From Klenkia brasiliensis (GTDB taxonomy: Bacteria; Actinomycetota; Actinomycetes; Mycobacteriales; Geodermatophilaceae), in contig NZ_FNCF01000004.1 in assembly GCF_900100695.1 (NCBI RefSeq), positions 619,777 through 683,776 of the forward strand: DNA of 64,000 nt, given 5' to 3'. This document shows, piece after piece, positions 8,920-18,166 of this stretch. Every line of letters begins with the position of its first letter. Position 1 is the first letter of the stretch. Under the pieces are notes generated by a model that was given only the letters and a program-made list of their open reading frames with translations, was not told where the DNA came from and did not search any database. The position numbers and the translations under genes were made by a program.

Positions 8920-9759
8920 TCAGGCGGGCTCGACGCCGAACGCCGTCGCCAGGTTCATGATCTTGCGGGCCCGGCCGAGGCGCGGCAGGTCGCTGCCGTC
9001 GCGGATGACCTGGCCGCGGGCGTCGAAGTCGGCCAGGAAGTCCGTCGCCCACGCCACGTCCGACGGGGTGGGGGAGATGACCTCGTTGATCACCGGCAGC
9101 TGGTCGATGACCAGGCAGAGCTTGCCGGTCAGGCCCAGGGAGACGGTCACCTCGGTGGCGTCGCGCAGCACGCCGTGGCTGGACCCCACGGTCGGGCCGT
9201 CGATCGGGCCCGGCAGGCCGCCGACCCGGCTGGCCACGACCAGGCGGGAGCGCGGGTAGGCCATGGCCAGGTCGTCGGCGGCGGTGCCGGTGTCGCGGCG
9301 GTAGTCACCCGAGCCGAAGGCCAGCCGGAACGCGCCGCGGGCCTTCGCGATGTGCACGGCCTCCTCGATGCCCAGCGCGGACTCCACCAGCGCCAGCACC
9401 CGGGTGGCGCCGCCGAGCCGGTCGTAGGTCTCGGTGACGTGGCTGCCGTCCTCGGTCTTGGCCAGCATCACGCCGGCCAGGCCCGGCAGACCGGCCAGGG
9501 CGGCGACGTCGTCGGCCCAGAACGGGGTGGAGTGGTCGTTGATCCGCACCCAGGCCTGGCGGTCCCGCTCGGTCGAGAGGTACTCCACGACCGAGGCCCG
9601 GGCGGTGGGCTTGGCCTGGGGGTCCACGGCGTCCTCGATGTCGAGGATCACCTGGTCGGCGCGCGAGGCGAGCGCGGCGTCGAACTCGGCGTGGTCCCGG
9701 GCGCCGTTGACCAGCAGCCAGGAGCGGGAGATGTCGGCTTCCACGTGTCGTCTCTGCAC
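8920..9759 (-). CDS. HpcH/HpaI aldolase/citrate lyase family protein (CitE-like)
   Basis: A 279-residue CitE-like lyase of the HpcH/HpaI family, TIM-barrel enzymes that cleave or hydrolyse (3S)-citramalyl-, malyl- or related CoA esters with Mg2+. Visible motifs are VILDIEDAVDP (metal-site region), VMLAKTED, LALVESALGIEEA with the second acidic ligand, and LAFGSGDYRRDTG. No citrate lyase alpha or gamma subunit is nearby, so it is not part of a citrate lyase complex; a stand-alone CoA-ester lyase is more likely. The GTG at 9759 is used; GTG 9744, which begins VEADISRSW, is an alternative. Confidence 0.88.
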   Translation of the reverse strand: MQRRHVEADISRSWLLVNGARDHAEFDAALASRADQVILDIEDAVDPQAKPTARASVVEYLSTERDRQAWVRINDHSTPFWADDVAALAGLPGLAGVMLAKTEDGSHVTETYDRLGGATRVLALVESALGIEEAVHIAKARGAFRLAFGSGDYRRDTGTAADDLAMAYPRSRLVVASRVGGLPGPIDGPTVGSSHGVLRDATEVTVSLGLTGKLCLVIDQLPVINEVISPTPSDVAWATDFLADFDARGQVIRDGSDLPRLGRARKIMNLATAFGVEPA

Positions 9760-9792
9760 GGGCCGGAATCATCCTCGACGCGGCGCTGTGAC

Positions 9793-12237
9793 TCAGCCCC
9801 GGGGCTTCGCCCGGCGGGTCGGCACCGCGGTCGCCGGATCCTCCGGCCAGGGGTGGCGGGGGTAGCGGCCGCGCAGCTCGCTGCGGACGGCGGGGTAGCC
9901 GGTGGTCCAGAACCCGGCCAGGTCCCCGGTGGTGGCCACCACCCGCCGGGCCGGGGAGAGCAGCTCCAGCCGCAGCGGCCGGCCGGCGACGACCGGGGTG
10001 TCCCGCCAGCCGAAGGCCTCCTGCACCCGCATCGACGCGGTCGGCACGTCGGGGTCGGTGTAGTCCACCCGGTGCGCGGTGCCACCGGGCACGACCACCG
10101 TCTCCGGGACGACGTCGTCCAGGGTGCCGGCGACCTGCCAGGGCACCAGCGCGCGCAGCGCGGCGACCAGGTCCAGCCGGCGCAGGTCGGCGCGGTTGCG
10201 GGCGGCCTGCAGCTGCGGGGTGCGCGCCAGCGCGGTGGCCAGCGCCTCGTCGTCCACGGCGGGCCACGGGTCGCCGAGCCCGGCGGCCGCCGCGGCCAGC
10301 CGGTGCCGCAGCGACGTCGCGGCCGGGGTCCAGCGCAGCAGCGCGAGGCCCTCGGTGCGCAGGCCCTCGGCGACGGCTGCGGCGACGCGGGCGGGGTCGG
10401 GGTCGGGCAGCGGCCGCTCGGCGAGCACCACCGCGCCCAGCCGCTCGACCCGGGCGGCGCGCACGTCTCCCTCGCGCCACACCACCTCGGGCCCGTCGGT
10501 GTGCTCGCCGACCTCCAACGCGGTGTCGCGGTCGACCGCGGCGGCCAGCCGGATGCGGGCGTCGCGCCGTCCGGGGGCCCGGTCGGCGACCGCGACGGCC
10601 AGCCACCCCGCGCCGGCGAGCGCCGAGCCGGCCGGCAGCTCGGCGCCGGTCCCGGCCGCCAGCAGGTAGGTGCGCTCGGTGCCCGGGCGGCGGCGGGCCA
10701 GCCAGCCGGGGTGGGCGAGCGCGGCGACCAACCCGACGGCGGTGTCGTCGGGGACGTCGGTGGCCGGCACCTCGGGCACCGCGCGGGACAGCCGACGCAC
10801 CTCCTCCGCCCACGGCCCGCGCGACCGGCGGGCCTCCCGGAGGGCCGCGGCGAGGTCGTCGGTGCGCGGGACGGCGTCGGCCGACAGCAGCGCGACCACC
10901 TCGGCGGCGCGGTGCGACCCGACCAGCGGAGCGCCGTCCAGCAGCGCACGGGCCAGCCGGGGGTGCGCGCCCACCCCGGCGAGGCGGCGGCCGCGGTCGG
11001 TGACCCGACCGTCGTCGTCGACGGCGCCGAGCTCGCGCAGCACCTGGCCGGCGACCTCGAGGGCGGCGGCGGGCGGCGGGTCGAGCAGGGCCAGCCCGGT
11101 GCCGCCGGGGGCGCCCCAGACGGCGAGCTCGAGGGCGACGGGGGTCAGGTCGGCGGTGGCCATCGCCGGCTCGGGCGCGGCGGGCCGCCGCGCGTGCTCG
11201 GCGGCCGACCAGAGCCGGTGCACCCGGCCCGGTCCCTCGCGCCCGGCCCGGCCCGCGCGCTGGGTGGCCGCGGCCTGCGAGGCGGGCACCGTCACGAGGG
11301 TGCCCAGCCCGCGGGACAGGTCGACCCGGGGCGTGCGGGCCAGGCCGGCGTCCACCACCACCCGCACCCCGGGCACGGTCAGGCTGGACTCGGCGACGTC
11401 GGTGGCCAGCACCACCCGCCGGCCGTCGCGGGGCCGCAGCGCGGCGTCCTGCTCGGCCGACGGCAGCCGGCCGTGCAGCGGCAGGACGGTCGCGTCGACC
11501 CCGGCGAGCCGGCGCTGCACCGCGCCGATCTCGGCGACGCCGGGCAGGAACACCAGCACGTCGTGCGGGCCCTCGGCCAGCGCCTGCCGCACCGCGTCGG
11601 CGGCGGCGTCCAGCAGCCGCGGGTCGACACCGGGCGCGGCGGGGACGCCGTGCCACACCACCTCGACGTCGTGCAGCGCGCCGGTCGCCTCGACCACCGG
11701 TGCGCCGCCCAGCAGCCGCGCCAGCCGGTCGGCCTGCGCGGTGGCGGACATGGCCAGCAGCTGCAGCCCGGGGCGCAGCGCGGCCCGGACGTCGAGGGCG
11801 AAGGCCAGCGCGAGGTCGGTGTCGGTGTGCCGCTCGTGCACCTCGTCGAGCACCACGACGTCCACCCCGGGCAGTTCCGGGTCGGCCTGCAGCCGGCGGA
11901 CCAGCAGCCCGGTGGTGACCACCTCGACCCGGGTGGCGCGCGACCGCCGGGACTCCCCGCGCACGCTGAACCCGACCCGCTGCCCGACGGGTTCGCCCAG
12001 CAGGTCGGCCATCCGCCGGGCCGCCGCGCGGGCGGCCACCCGGCGCGGCTCGGCGACCAGCACCCGGCCGTGCCCGGCCAGCGCCAGGGGGACCAGGGTG
12101 GTCTTGCCGGTGCCCGGCGGGGCGACCAGGACGGCGCTGCCGTGCCGGTCGAGGGCCGCGGCCAGCTCGGGCAGCACCGCGCGCACCGGCAGGTCGACGT
12201 CCGCGGGCAGCACGGGGACCAGTGTCGGTCCCCCCAC
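9793..12237 (-). CDS. hrpB: ATP-dependent helicase HrpB
   Basis: An 814-residue DEAH/RHA helicase of the HrpB type. Motifs appear in order: Walker A APPGTGKTT near residue 40, motif Ia AEPRRVAAR, the DExH box VVLDEVHERHTDTD, SAT, LPLHGRL, LATDVAESSLT and QRAGRAGR. The helicase-associated domain and the HrpB C-terminal domain (DPWP, WQVAGTLDD, GRYPRHPWPEDP) follow. The length matches the family (about 800-840). HrpB proteins are poorly characterised RNA-helicase-like enzymes. The GTG at 12237 is the start closest to the conserved N-terminus. It is divergent from a flavin-oxidoreductase gene across 70 bases that contain two short inverted repeats. Confidence 0.93.
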   Translation of the reverse strand: MGGPTLVPVLPADVDLPVRAVLPELAAALDRHGSAVLVAPPGTGKTTLVPLALAGHGRVLVAEPRRVAARAAARRMADLLGEPVGQRVGFSVRGESRRSRATRVEVVTTGLLVRRLQADPELPGVDVVVLDEVHERHTDTDLALAFALDVRAALRPGLQLLAMSATAQADRLARLLGGAPVVEATGALHDVEVVWHGVPAAPGVDPRLLDAAADAVRQALAEGPHDVLVFLPGVAEIGAVQRRLAGVDATVLPLHGRLPSAEQDAALRPRDGRRVVLATDVAESSLTVPGVRVVVDAGLARTPRVDLSRGLGTLVTVPASQAAATQRAGRAGREGPGRVHRLWSAAEHARRPAAPEPAMATADLTPVALELAVWGAPGGTGLALLDPPPAAALEVAGQVLRELGAVDDDGRVTDRGRRLAGVGAHPRLARALLDGAPLVGSHRAAEVVALLSADAVPRTDDLAAALREARRSRGPWAEEVRRLSRAVPEVPATDVPDDTAVGLVAALAHPGWLARRRPGTERTYLLAAGTGAELPAGSALAGAGWLAVAVADRAPGRRDARIRLAAAVDRDTALEVGEHTDGPEVVWREGDVRAARVERLGAVVLAERPLPDPDPARVAAAVAEGLRTEGLALLRWTPAATSLRHRLAAAAAGLGDPWPAVDDEALATALARTPQLQAARNRADLRRLDLVAALRALVPWQVAGTLDDVVPETVVVPGGTAHRVDYTDPDVPTASMRVQEAFGWRDTPVVAGRPLRLELLSPARRVVATTGDLAGFWTTGYPAVRSELRGRYPRHPWPEDPATAVPTRRAKPRG

Positions 12238-12306
12238 GTCGCGGTGACCCGTTGCACCCCGCAACCCGGGTCGCCCTACCGCGGGGTAGCCGCTAGACAC
12301 GGCCGG

Positions 12307-13356
12307 GTGACCGTGATCGGCTTCCACGCCAGCCACGAGCAGATCCCGCCGTCGGAGCTGCTCACCGCCGTCCAGCACGCCGAGCGGGTCGGGTTCACCG
12401 CCGCCATGTGCTCGGACCACCTCGAGCCCTGGTCGGAGCGGCAGGGCCAGTCCGGGTTCGCCTGGTCCTGGCTCGGCGCCGCGCTGGCGACGACGTCGCT
12501 GCCCTTCGGGGCGGTGAACGCGCCGGGGCAGCGGTACCACCCGGTGGTCATCGCGCAGGCGGTCGCGACGCTGGCGGAGATGAACCCGGGCCGGTTCTGG
12601 GTGGCGCTGGGGTCGGGCGAGCTGATGAACGAGCGCGTGACCGGGCAGCAGTGGCCGCGCAAGGAGCTGCGCGACGCCCGGCTGCGCGAGTGCGTCGACG
12701 TCATCCGCGCCCTGCTGGCCGGCGAGGAGGTCACCCACGACGGGCTCGTCACCGTCGACCGCGCGCGCGTGTGGTCGCTGCCCGAGCAGCAGCCCGCGCT
12801 GGTGTGCCCCGCCGTCACCGCCGCGACCGCCCGCCGGGGTGCGGACTGGGCCGACGGCCTGATCACCATCAACCAGCCGCACGACCGGCTGCGCGAGGTG
12901 CTCGACGCCTACCGGGACGCCGGCGGGCACGGCCCGGCGACCGTGCAGGTGCACCTGTCCTGGGCGCCGGACGACGACGAGGCCCTGGAGATCGCCTACG
13001 ACCAGTGGCGCTCGAACCTGCTGCCGCCCCCGACGTGCTGGGAGCTGGAGGGTGCGAAGAGCTTCGACCAGGTGGGCGAGCTGGTCACCCGCGACCAGGT
13101 GCGCGAGGCCGTGCGGGTGTCCGCGGACCTGGGGCAGCACGCCGCCTGGATCGCCGAGTACGCCGAGCTGGGCTTCGACCAGGTGGTGCTGCACCACGTC
13201 GGGCAGCGCCAGGAGCGGTTCCTGGACGCGTTCGGGTCCGACGTCCTGCCGCAGCTCGACGTCACCGCGCCCGCGCCCGCGGTGGCGATCGACCCACCCG
13301 GTCCGGAGGGCGTGCGGCGTCCCGAGCAGGAGCCGCAGCCGGCGGTGCTGGCGTGA
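12307..13356 (+). CDS. Luciferase-like flavin oxidoreductase (TIGR03885-like)
   Basis: A 349-residue luciferase-like TIM-barrel protein. The N-terminus GFHASHEQIPPSELLTAVQHAERVGFTAAMCSDHLEPWSERQG and the LGSGELMNE pattern resemble the clade named probable non-F420 flavinoid oxidoreductase, so it likely uses FMN/FAD; this clade assignment is from memory of the family. The substrate is unknown. The last ~35 residues are Pro- and acid-rich and look like a tail outside the barrel. The GTG at 12307 sits 8 bases after a TAGACA -10-like hexamer, so the message may be leaderless. Its stop overlaps the GTG of the GH13 gene (GTGA), giving a coupled pair. Confidence 0.85.
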   Translation: MTVIGFHASHEQIPPSELLTAVQHAERVGFTAAMCSDHLEPWSERQGQSGFAWSWLGAALATTSLPFGAVNAPGQRYHPVVIAQAVATLAEMNPGRFWVALGSGELMNERVTGQQWPRKELRDARLRECVDVIRALLAGEEVTHDGLVTVDRARVWSLPEQQPALVCPAVTAATARRGADWADGLITINQPHDRLREVLDAYRDAGGHGPATVQVHLSWAPDDDEALEIAYDQWRSNLLPPPTCWELEGAKSFDQVGELVTRDQVREAVRVSADLGQHAAWIAEYAELGFDQVVLHHVGQRQERFLDAFGSDVLPQLDVTAPAPAVAIDPPGPEGVRRPEQEPQPAVLA

Positions 13357-15023
13357 GGGTCAGCGACACCGCGGACCTGTGGTGGAAGAACGCCGTCCTG
13401 TACTGCCTGGACGTCGAGACCTACATGGACTGGGACGACGACGGCACCGGTGACTTCCCCGGCCTGGTGCAGCGGCTGGACCACCTGGTCGACCTCGGGG
13501 TCACCTGCCTGTGGCTGATGCCCTTCTACCCGACCGCCGAGCGGGACGACGGCTACGACATCACCGACTTCTACGGCGTGGACCCCCGGCTGGGCACCCA
13601 CGGCGACCTGGTGGAGCTGGTCCGCACCGCGCACGACCGGGGGTTGCGGGTGATCGCCGACCTGGTGGTCAACCACACCTCCGACCAGCACCCGTGGTTC
13701 AAGGAGTCCCGCCGGTCGAAGGACAGCCCGAAGCGGGACTGGTACGTGTGGCGGTCGGACACCCCGCCGGACACCAGCGACCAGGTGGTCTTCCCCGACC
13801 AGGAGGACTCGATCTGGGAGCTCGACGAGCGCACCGGCGAGTACTACCTGCACCAGTTCTACAAGACCCAGCCCGACCTGGACGTGACGAACCCGCTGGT
13901 CCGCGACGAGATCGCGAAGATCGTCGGGTTCTGGACGCAGCTGGGCCTGGACGGGTTCCGGATGGACGCCGTCCCGTTCCTGCTGGACACCAGCGGGGCC
14001 GAGGCCGACCGGCTGCCCGACCCGCACGCCTGGATGCGCGACGTGCGCAGCTTCCTGGACCGGCGGACCAACGGCGGCATCCTGCTCGGCGAGGTCAACC
14101 TGCCCTTCGAGCAGCAGCTGGAGTTCTTCGGCGGCACCGACGGCGACGAGCTGACGATGCAGTTCGACTTCATCTCCATGCAGGCCACCTACCTGTCGCT
14201 GGCCCGGCAGGACGCCGGCCCGCTGACCCGGGCGCTCACCGGGCGGCCGGTCACGTCGCCGGACTCGCAGTGGGCCACGTTCGTGCGCAACCACGACGAG
14301 CTGACCCTGGACAAGCTCACCGAGGACGAGCGGCAGGAGGTGTTCGCCGCCTTCGGGCCCGACCCGGCCATGCAGATCTACGACCGGGGCCTGATCCGCC
14401 GGCTGCCCCCGATGCTCGGCGGGGACCCGCGGCGGGTGCGGATGGTCTACAGCCTGATGTTCTCCCTGCCCGGGACGCCGACGATCTTCTACGGCGAGGA
14501 GATCGGGATGGGGGAGCAGCTCGAGGTGGGCAGCCGGCTCGCCGTCCGCACGCCGATGCAGTGGACGTCGGGGACCAACGGCGGCTTCTCGCGGGCGAAG
14601 GCCGCGAAGCTGCCCGGTCCGGTGGTGACCGGCGGCTACGGGCCGGAGTTCGTCAACGTGGCCGACCAGCGCAAGGACCCGGACTCGCTGCTGTCGTTCT
14701 TCCGGCGGCTGATCTCGCGGCGCAAGGAGTGCCCGGAGCTCGGGTGGGGCGAGTTCCAGGTGCTGGAGCAGCCGCACGCCGCGGTCCTGGCGCACCTGTG
14801 CTCGTGGGACGACGGCGCGCTGGTGGCGCTGCACAACCTGGGCCCGGAGCCGGCGGTGGTGCCGCTGGCCCTGGACGGCTGCGGCGCGGAGCACCTGCTC
14901 GCCGACCTGCTGGTGGAGGGCACGACGGCGCTGGACGAGCACGGCCGGGCCGACGTGCCGCTGGAGGGCTACGGCTACCGCTGGCTGCGGGTGGTGGCCC
15001 CGGGGACGCGGCGGCTGCTGTGA
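13353..15023 (+). CDS. GH13 alpha-amylase family enzyme (trehalose synthase-like)
   Basis: A 556-residue GH13 enzyme. The four conserved regions are visible: ADLVVNHTSDQHPWF, GFRMDAVPF with the nucleophile Asp, LLGEVNLP with the acid/base Glu, and FVRNHDELT. The layout (VLYCLDVETYMDWDDDGTGDFPGL, then GYDITDFYGVDPRLGT) is that of trehalose synthases and oligo-alpha-glucosidases. It probably interconverts or hydrolyses maltose-type sugars in the cytoplasm. No maltokinase domain is fused and no treZ/treY genes are near, so the TreS assignment is only likely. Coupled upstream to the flavin oxidoreductase and downstream to the XRE-cupin regulator by 4-base overlaps. Confidence 0.88.
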   Translation: MRVSDTADLWWKNAVLYCLDVETYMDWDDDGTGDFPGLVQRLDHLVDLGVTCLWLMPFYPTAERDDGYDITDFYGVDPRLGTHGDLVELVRTAHDRGLRVIADLVVNHTSDQHPWFKESRRSKDSPKRDWYVWRSDTPPDTSDQVVFPDQEDSIWELDERTGEYYLHQFYKTQPDLDVTNPLVRDEIAKIVGFWTQLGLDGFRMDAVPFLLDTSGAEADRLPDPHAWMRDVRSFLDRRTNGGILLGEVNLPFEQQLEFFGGTDGDELTMQFDFISMQATYLSLARQDAGPLTRALTGRPVTSPDSQWATFVRNHDELTLDKLTEDERQEVFAAFGPDPAMQIYDRGLIRRLPPMLGGDPRRVRMVYSLMFSLPGTPTIFYGEEIGMGEQLEVGSRLAVRTPMQWTSGTNGGFSRAKAAKLPGPVVTGGYGPEFVNVADQRKDPDSLLSFFRRLISRRKECPELGWGEFQVLEQPHAAVLAHLCSWDDGALVALHNLGPEPAVVPLALDGCGAEHLLADLLVEGTTALDEHGRADVPLEGYGYRWLRVVAPGTRRLL

Positions 15024-15610
15024 CCTCGTCGGAGGACGACCCGGTCCTGGCGGGGGTCGGGCCGCGGCTGCGGGCGCTGCGGCAACGGCGGGACCAGACG
15101 CTGACCGCGCTGTCTGCGGCGACGGGGATCTCGGTGAGCACGCTGTCGCGGCTGGAGTCCGGCGGGCGCAAGCCGACCCTGGAGCTGCTGCTGCCGATCG
15201 CGCGGGCGCACGGGGTGGCTCTCGACGAGCTGGTCGGGGCGCCGCGGGTGGGGGACCCGCGGGTGCGCAGCGAGCCGGTGGAGATGCACGGGATGACGAT
15301 GTGGCCGCTGTCCTCGCAGCCCGGTGGTCTGCAGGCCTACAAGCTGGTCGTGCGGCCGGGGACGGGCCGGGGCCAGCCGGACCAGAGGACGCACGAGGGC
15401 TACGACTGGCTGTACGTGCTGTCGGGGCGGCTGCGGCTGGTGCTGGCCGAGCACGACCTGGTGCTGGGGCGCGGGGAGGCCGCGGAGTTCGACACCCGGA
15501 CGCCGCACTGGTTCGGCAGCGCGGACGACCGGCCGGTGGAGCTGCTGGCGCTGTTCAGCAAGCAGGGGGAGCGGCTGCACCTGCGCGCCCGGCCGAAGGG
15601 GTCGACCTGA
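15020..15610 (+). CDS. XRE family regulator with C-terminal cupin
   Basis: A 196-residue regulator. Residues ~15-70 form an XRE-type helix-turn-helix (LRALRQRRDQTLTALSAATGISVSTLSRLESGGRKPTLELLLPIAR), and residues ~90-190 form a single cupin beta-barrel (HEGYDWLYVLSGRLRLVLAEHDLVLGRGEAAEFDTRTPHWFG). The cupin of such regulators binds a small ligand. The gene starts at a GTG overlapping the GH13 stop (GTGA), so it could report on the sugar genes upstream. It may instead regulate the isochorismatase gene 22 bases downstream. The effector cannot be named from sequence. Confidence 0.92.
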   Translation: MTSSEDDPVLAGVGPRLRALRQRRDQTLTALSAATGISVSTLSRLESGGRKPTLELLLPIARAHGVALDELVGAPRVGDPRVRSEPVEMHGMTMWPLSSQPGGLQAYKLVVRPGTGRGQPDQRTHEGYDWLYVLSGRLRLVLAEHDLVLGRGEAAEFDTRTPHWFGSADDRPVELLALFSKQGERLHLRARPKGST

Positions 15611-15631
15611 GGCCCGTGGGAGGCTGCTGAG

Positions 15632-16186
15632 GTGGCCGTCTCCTCCCTGGACCCCGCCCGCACCGCGCTGGTCGTCGTGGACCTGCAGCGGGGGGTGGTG
15701 AGCCGCGACGTCGGTCCGCACCCGGCGGACACGGTGCTGGAGAACGCGTTGCAGCTGGCCGAGGCGTTCCGGGCGGTCGGGGCACCGGTGGTGCTGGTGA
15801 AGGCCGAGCCGGGGCAGGCGCCGCCGGCGGACGCCGACGTGCAGCGGACGGCGGCGACCCCGCCGCCGGGTGACGTGGTGGACGAGCTCGTGCCGCTGGG
15901 CGACCTGGTCGTGGTGAAGCGGTCGTGGAGCGCGTTCCACGGAACGGACCTGTCCACGGAGCTGCGGGACCGCTCCGTGGACACCGTGGTGCTGGTCGGG
16001 CTGGCCACGAACATGGGCGTGGAGTCGACCGCCCGAGACGCGCGCGAGCACGGGTTCGCGGTCGTGCTGGTGGAGGACGCGACCAGCAGCACGGACGCGG
16101 TCATGCACGAGTTCGCCGTCGCCCGGATCTTCCCGCTCATCGCCCGGGTCACCACCACCGCCGGCGCCCTGGCCGCCCTCGCCTGA
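15632..16186 (+). CDS. Isochorismatase-family cysteine-hydrolase-like protein
   Basis: A 184-residue Rossmann-like hydrolase. The conserved Asp is in VVVDLQRGVV and the Lys in VVVKRSWSAFHGTDL. The nucleophile position is in GLATNMGVESTARDA, where amidases of this family carry Cys (TxxCVxxTAR). Here Gly replaces Cys, so a thiol-based amidase reaction is unlikely. The change is seen in one subgroup of the family with unproven roles and in true isochorismatases. No siderophore or phenazine genes are close, so isochorismate as substrate is not supported. GTG start; 8 bases from the stop of the convergent HNH gene. Confidence 0.88.
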   Translation: MAVSSLDPARTALVVVDLQRGVVSRDVGPHPADTVLENALQLAEAFRAVGAPVVLVKAEPGQAPPADADVQRTAATPPPGDVVDELVPLGDLVVVKRSWSAFHGTDLSTELRDRSVDTVVLVGLATNMGVESTARDAREHGFAVVLVEDATSSTDAVMHEFAVARIFPLIARVTTTAGALAALA

Positions 16187-16193
16187 CCCCGCC

Positions 16194-18155
16194 TCAGAAC
16201 GGCGGCGGGTCGACCTCGTCCGCGGAGCAGTTGCTCCCCGGCGCGCCGGCAGTGGCCCGTGCCAGGGCTGCCTCCAGCTCGGCGTCGATCTCGGCGGCCA
16301 GGCGGGCCCGGTCGGCCGCGGCCTGCCGGCGTGCGGCGCGCTCCTCCGGGGTGGGGGAGCGGAAGCGGGCCGGGGTGCGGCCGAGGAGGCCGGTGAGCAG
16401 GTCGGGGAACGTCCGTGTCGACATGTCGACCTCGGCGATGCCCGCGGGCCGGGTGGTGCGGGTGGGGCCGCCGGGCGGGGTGACGCGCAGCGTGCCGTCG
16501 GCGTCCATCGCGAACACCCAGCCCGGGGCGTGCGTCTTCAGCCGGTGGTGCCGTCGGCACAGGCACACCAGGTTCGACACGCACGTCGGGCCGCCCGCGG
16601 CCGGGTCGTCGTGGTCGCGAGGGACCACGTGGTCCAGGTCGACGTACTCCGCCGGCCGGGCGCAGCCGGGGAAGCGGCAGTGCCGGTCGCGTGCCCTGAC
16701 GAACCTGACCTGGGCGGCGCTCGGTGCGTACCGGTCGACCGGTGGCGGAGGTCCGAGGCCGCCGCCCCGCCGGACGGCTGCCCGCAGCTCCGCCACCGAC
16801 GCGACGGCCCGGAGCCGCCCCGTGCGGTCGACGACCTCGAACCACACCTCGCCGCCGCCGACCCGTCCGGCCGGTCCGGCGGTCATCAGCGCCTCGAACC
16901 GGGCCAGGATCTCCGCGACAGCCACGGGCGTGACCGGCAGCCGACCCACCGACCCGACACCGCACCCACCGCCGCGGGCGACGTCGTCGTCCTGCCGGTG
17001 CCGGGTTCTCCCGTGGCCCGCGGGTGGCGGAGCTGGCGGGCAACCACCCTCCCGTGCGCCGGGAGCGGGTGCAGCCGGGGCGTCGTGCGTCCCGCCGAGG
17101 TCGTCCTGCTCCGGGCCGAGGTCGTCCAGCGCGGGGGCCACGTCGTCCAGCACGGGGCCCAGGTCGTCGAGGTCAGCCAGGTCCACCTGCAGGCGCAGGT
17201 GCCAGCACGCGCGGGCCACCTCGTCGGGCACGGTCTCCCACGGCCTGGTCAGCAGCTGCTTCAGCGCCTCGACGCGCAGCTGACCGACGGGCCGGCGGTC
17301 GCCGCCCTTCCGCATGACCGCCGCCATGGCGTCGACCACCGACTGCATCGCCGCTGCGTCCGCCGCGTCGAGCAGGTCCGCCCGCAGGCCGGCGAGACCG
17401 TCGCCGCAGCCGGTCACGGACACGTTCTGCTTCCGCTTCCGGCGCTCGGCCCGCCGGTCGGCCTCGGCCGGGTCGGCGGCGATGAGCGCACCGCCGACGC
17501 GGTCGGCGAGCGGGGTGGGGCCGATGCCCTCGCCGATCCAGCGCAGGCCCTGGGCGGCCACGGCATCGACGACGGCGTCGTCCAGACCGCCGCCCGCGGA
17601 CCGCTTGCGGTGGGCGAGGGCGTCGACGAGCACCTGGGCGCGGCGGACGTCCACCCGGCCGTCGGCCAACGCCGCCCACACCTGCGGCAGCTGCTCGACG
17701 AGCACCCGCTGCTTGTCCACCAGCACCGACGCCGTCCCGGTGCCGATGCCGAGCACGACGGCGACCTCGTCGGGGACCCAGTCGTCGGGCCGGTCGGCGT
17801 CGGCGGGGTCGCCGGCGCGGGAGCCGGGGAGCGCTGACTGATGGGGCTGCAGCTCCGCCAGCCGGGAGATCGCAGCAGCCTGCAGGGCGTGCAGTTGTGC
17901 CTGCGCCTCGGCGACGTCGCGGAGCACGGCGTGGACCTCGGCCCGCCCGGTGGTGGGGGCGACGAGCAGGTCGGCCAGCCGGGTCGGGCGGTAGGTCAGG
18001 GTGCTGGTGTCGTCGTCGACGGCGACCTGGGCGATGCGCTCGGCCTCGAGGACGGCGGCGCGGGCAGCGGCGGAGGCGAAGATCTCGACCTGCGCGATGC
18101 CCAGCGAGACCCCGAGACGGCTGCCGACCACTGCGTCCTGCCGCACCGCCACCAC
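16194..18155 (-). CDS. DUF222 and HNH endonuclease domain protein
   Basis: A 653-residue protein of the 13E12-repeat type, present in many copies in actinobacteria. Residues ~40-330 form the DUF222 region. An Asp-rich near-repeat follows at ~330-356 (DDLGPVLDDVAPALDDLG), and a Pro/Ala-rich linker leads to the HNH nuclease at ~490-542. The nuclease carries RDRHCRFPGCARPAEYVDLDHVVPRDH and CLCRRHHRLKTH with the zinc Cys/His ligands. The biological role of the family is unknown; it is presumed to cleave DNA. A near-consensus LexA operator sits 12 bases upstream of the GTG at 18155, suggesting SOS induction. The close spacing means the true start may lie further inside or the mRNA may be leaderless. 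Confidence 0.92.
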   Translation of the reverse strand: MVAVRQDAVVGSRLGVSLGIAQVEIFASAAARAAVLEAERIAQVAVDDDTSTLTYRPTRLADLLVAPTTGRAEVHAVLRDVAEAQAQLHALQAAAISRLAELQPHQSALPGSRAGDPADADRPDDWVPDEVAVVLGIGTGTASVLVDKQRVLVEQLPQVWAALADGRVDVRRAQVLVDALAHRKRSAGGGLDDAVVDAVAAQGLRWIGEGIGPTPLADRVGGALIAADPAEADRRAERRKRKQNVSVTGCGDGLAGLRADLLDAADAAAMQSVVDAMAAVMRKGGDRRPVGQLRVEALKQLLTRPWETVPDEVARACWHLRLQVDLADLDDLGPVLDDVAPALDDLGPEQDDLGGTHDAPAAPAPGAREGGCPPAPPPAGHGRTRHRQDDDVARGGGCGVGSVGRLPVTPVAVAEILARFEALMTAGPAGRVGGGEVWFEVVDRTGRLRAVASVAELRAAVRRGGGLGPPPPVDRYAPSAAQVRFVRARDRHCRFPGCARPAEYVDLDHVVPRDHDDPAAGGPTCVSNLVCLCRRHHRLKTHAPGWVFAMDADGTLRVTPPGGPTRTTRPAGIAEVDMSTRTFPDLLTGLLGRTPARFRSPTPEERAARRQAAADRARLAAEIDAELEAALARATAGAPGSNCSADEVDPPPF

Positions 18156-18166
18156 CGCCGCCTCGT

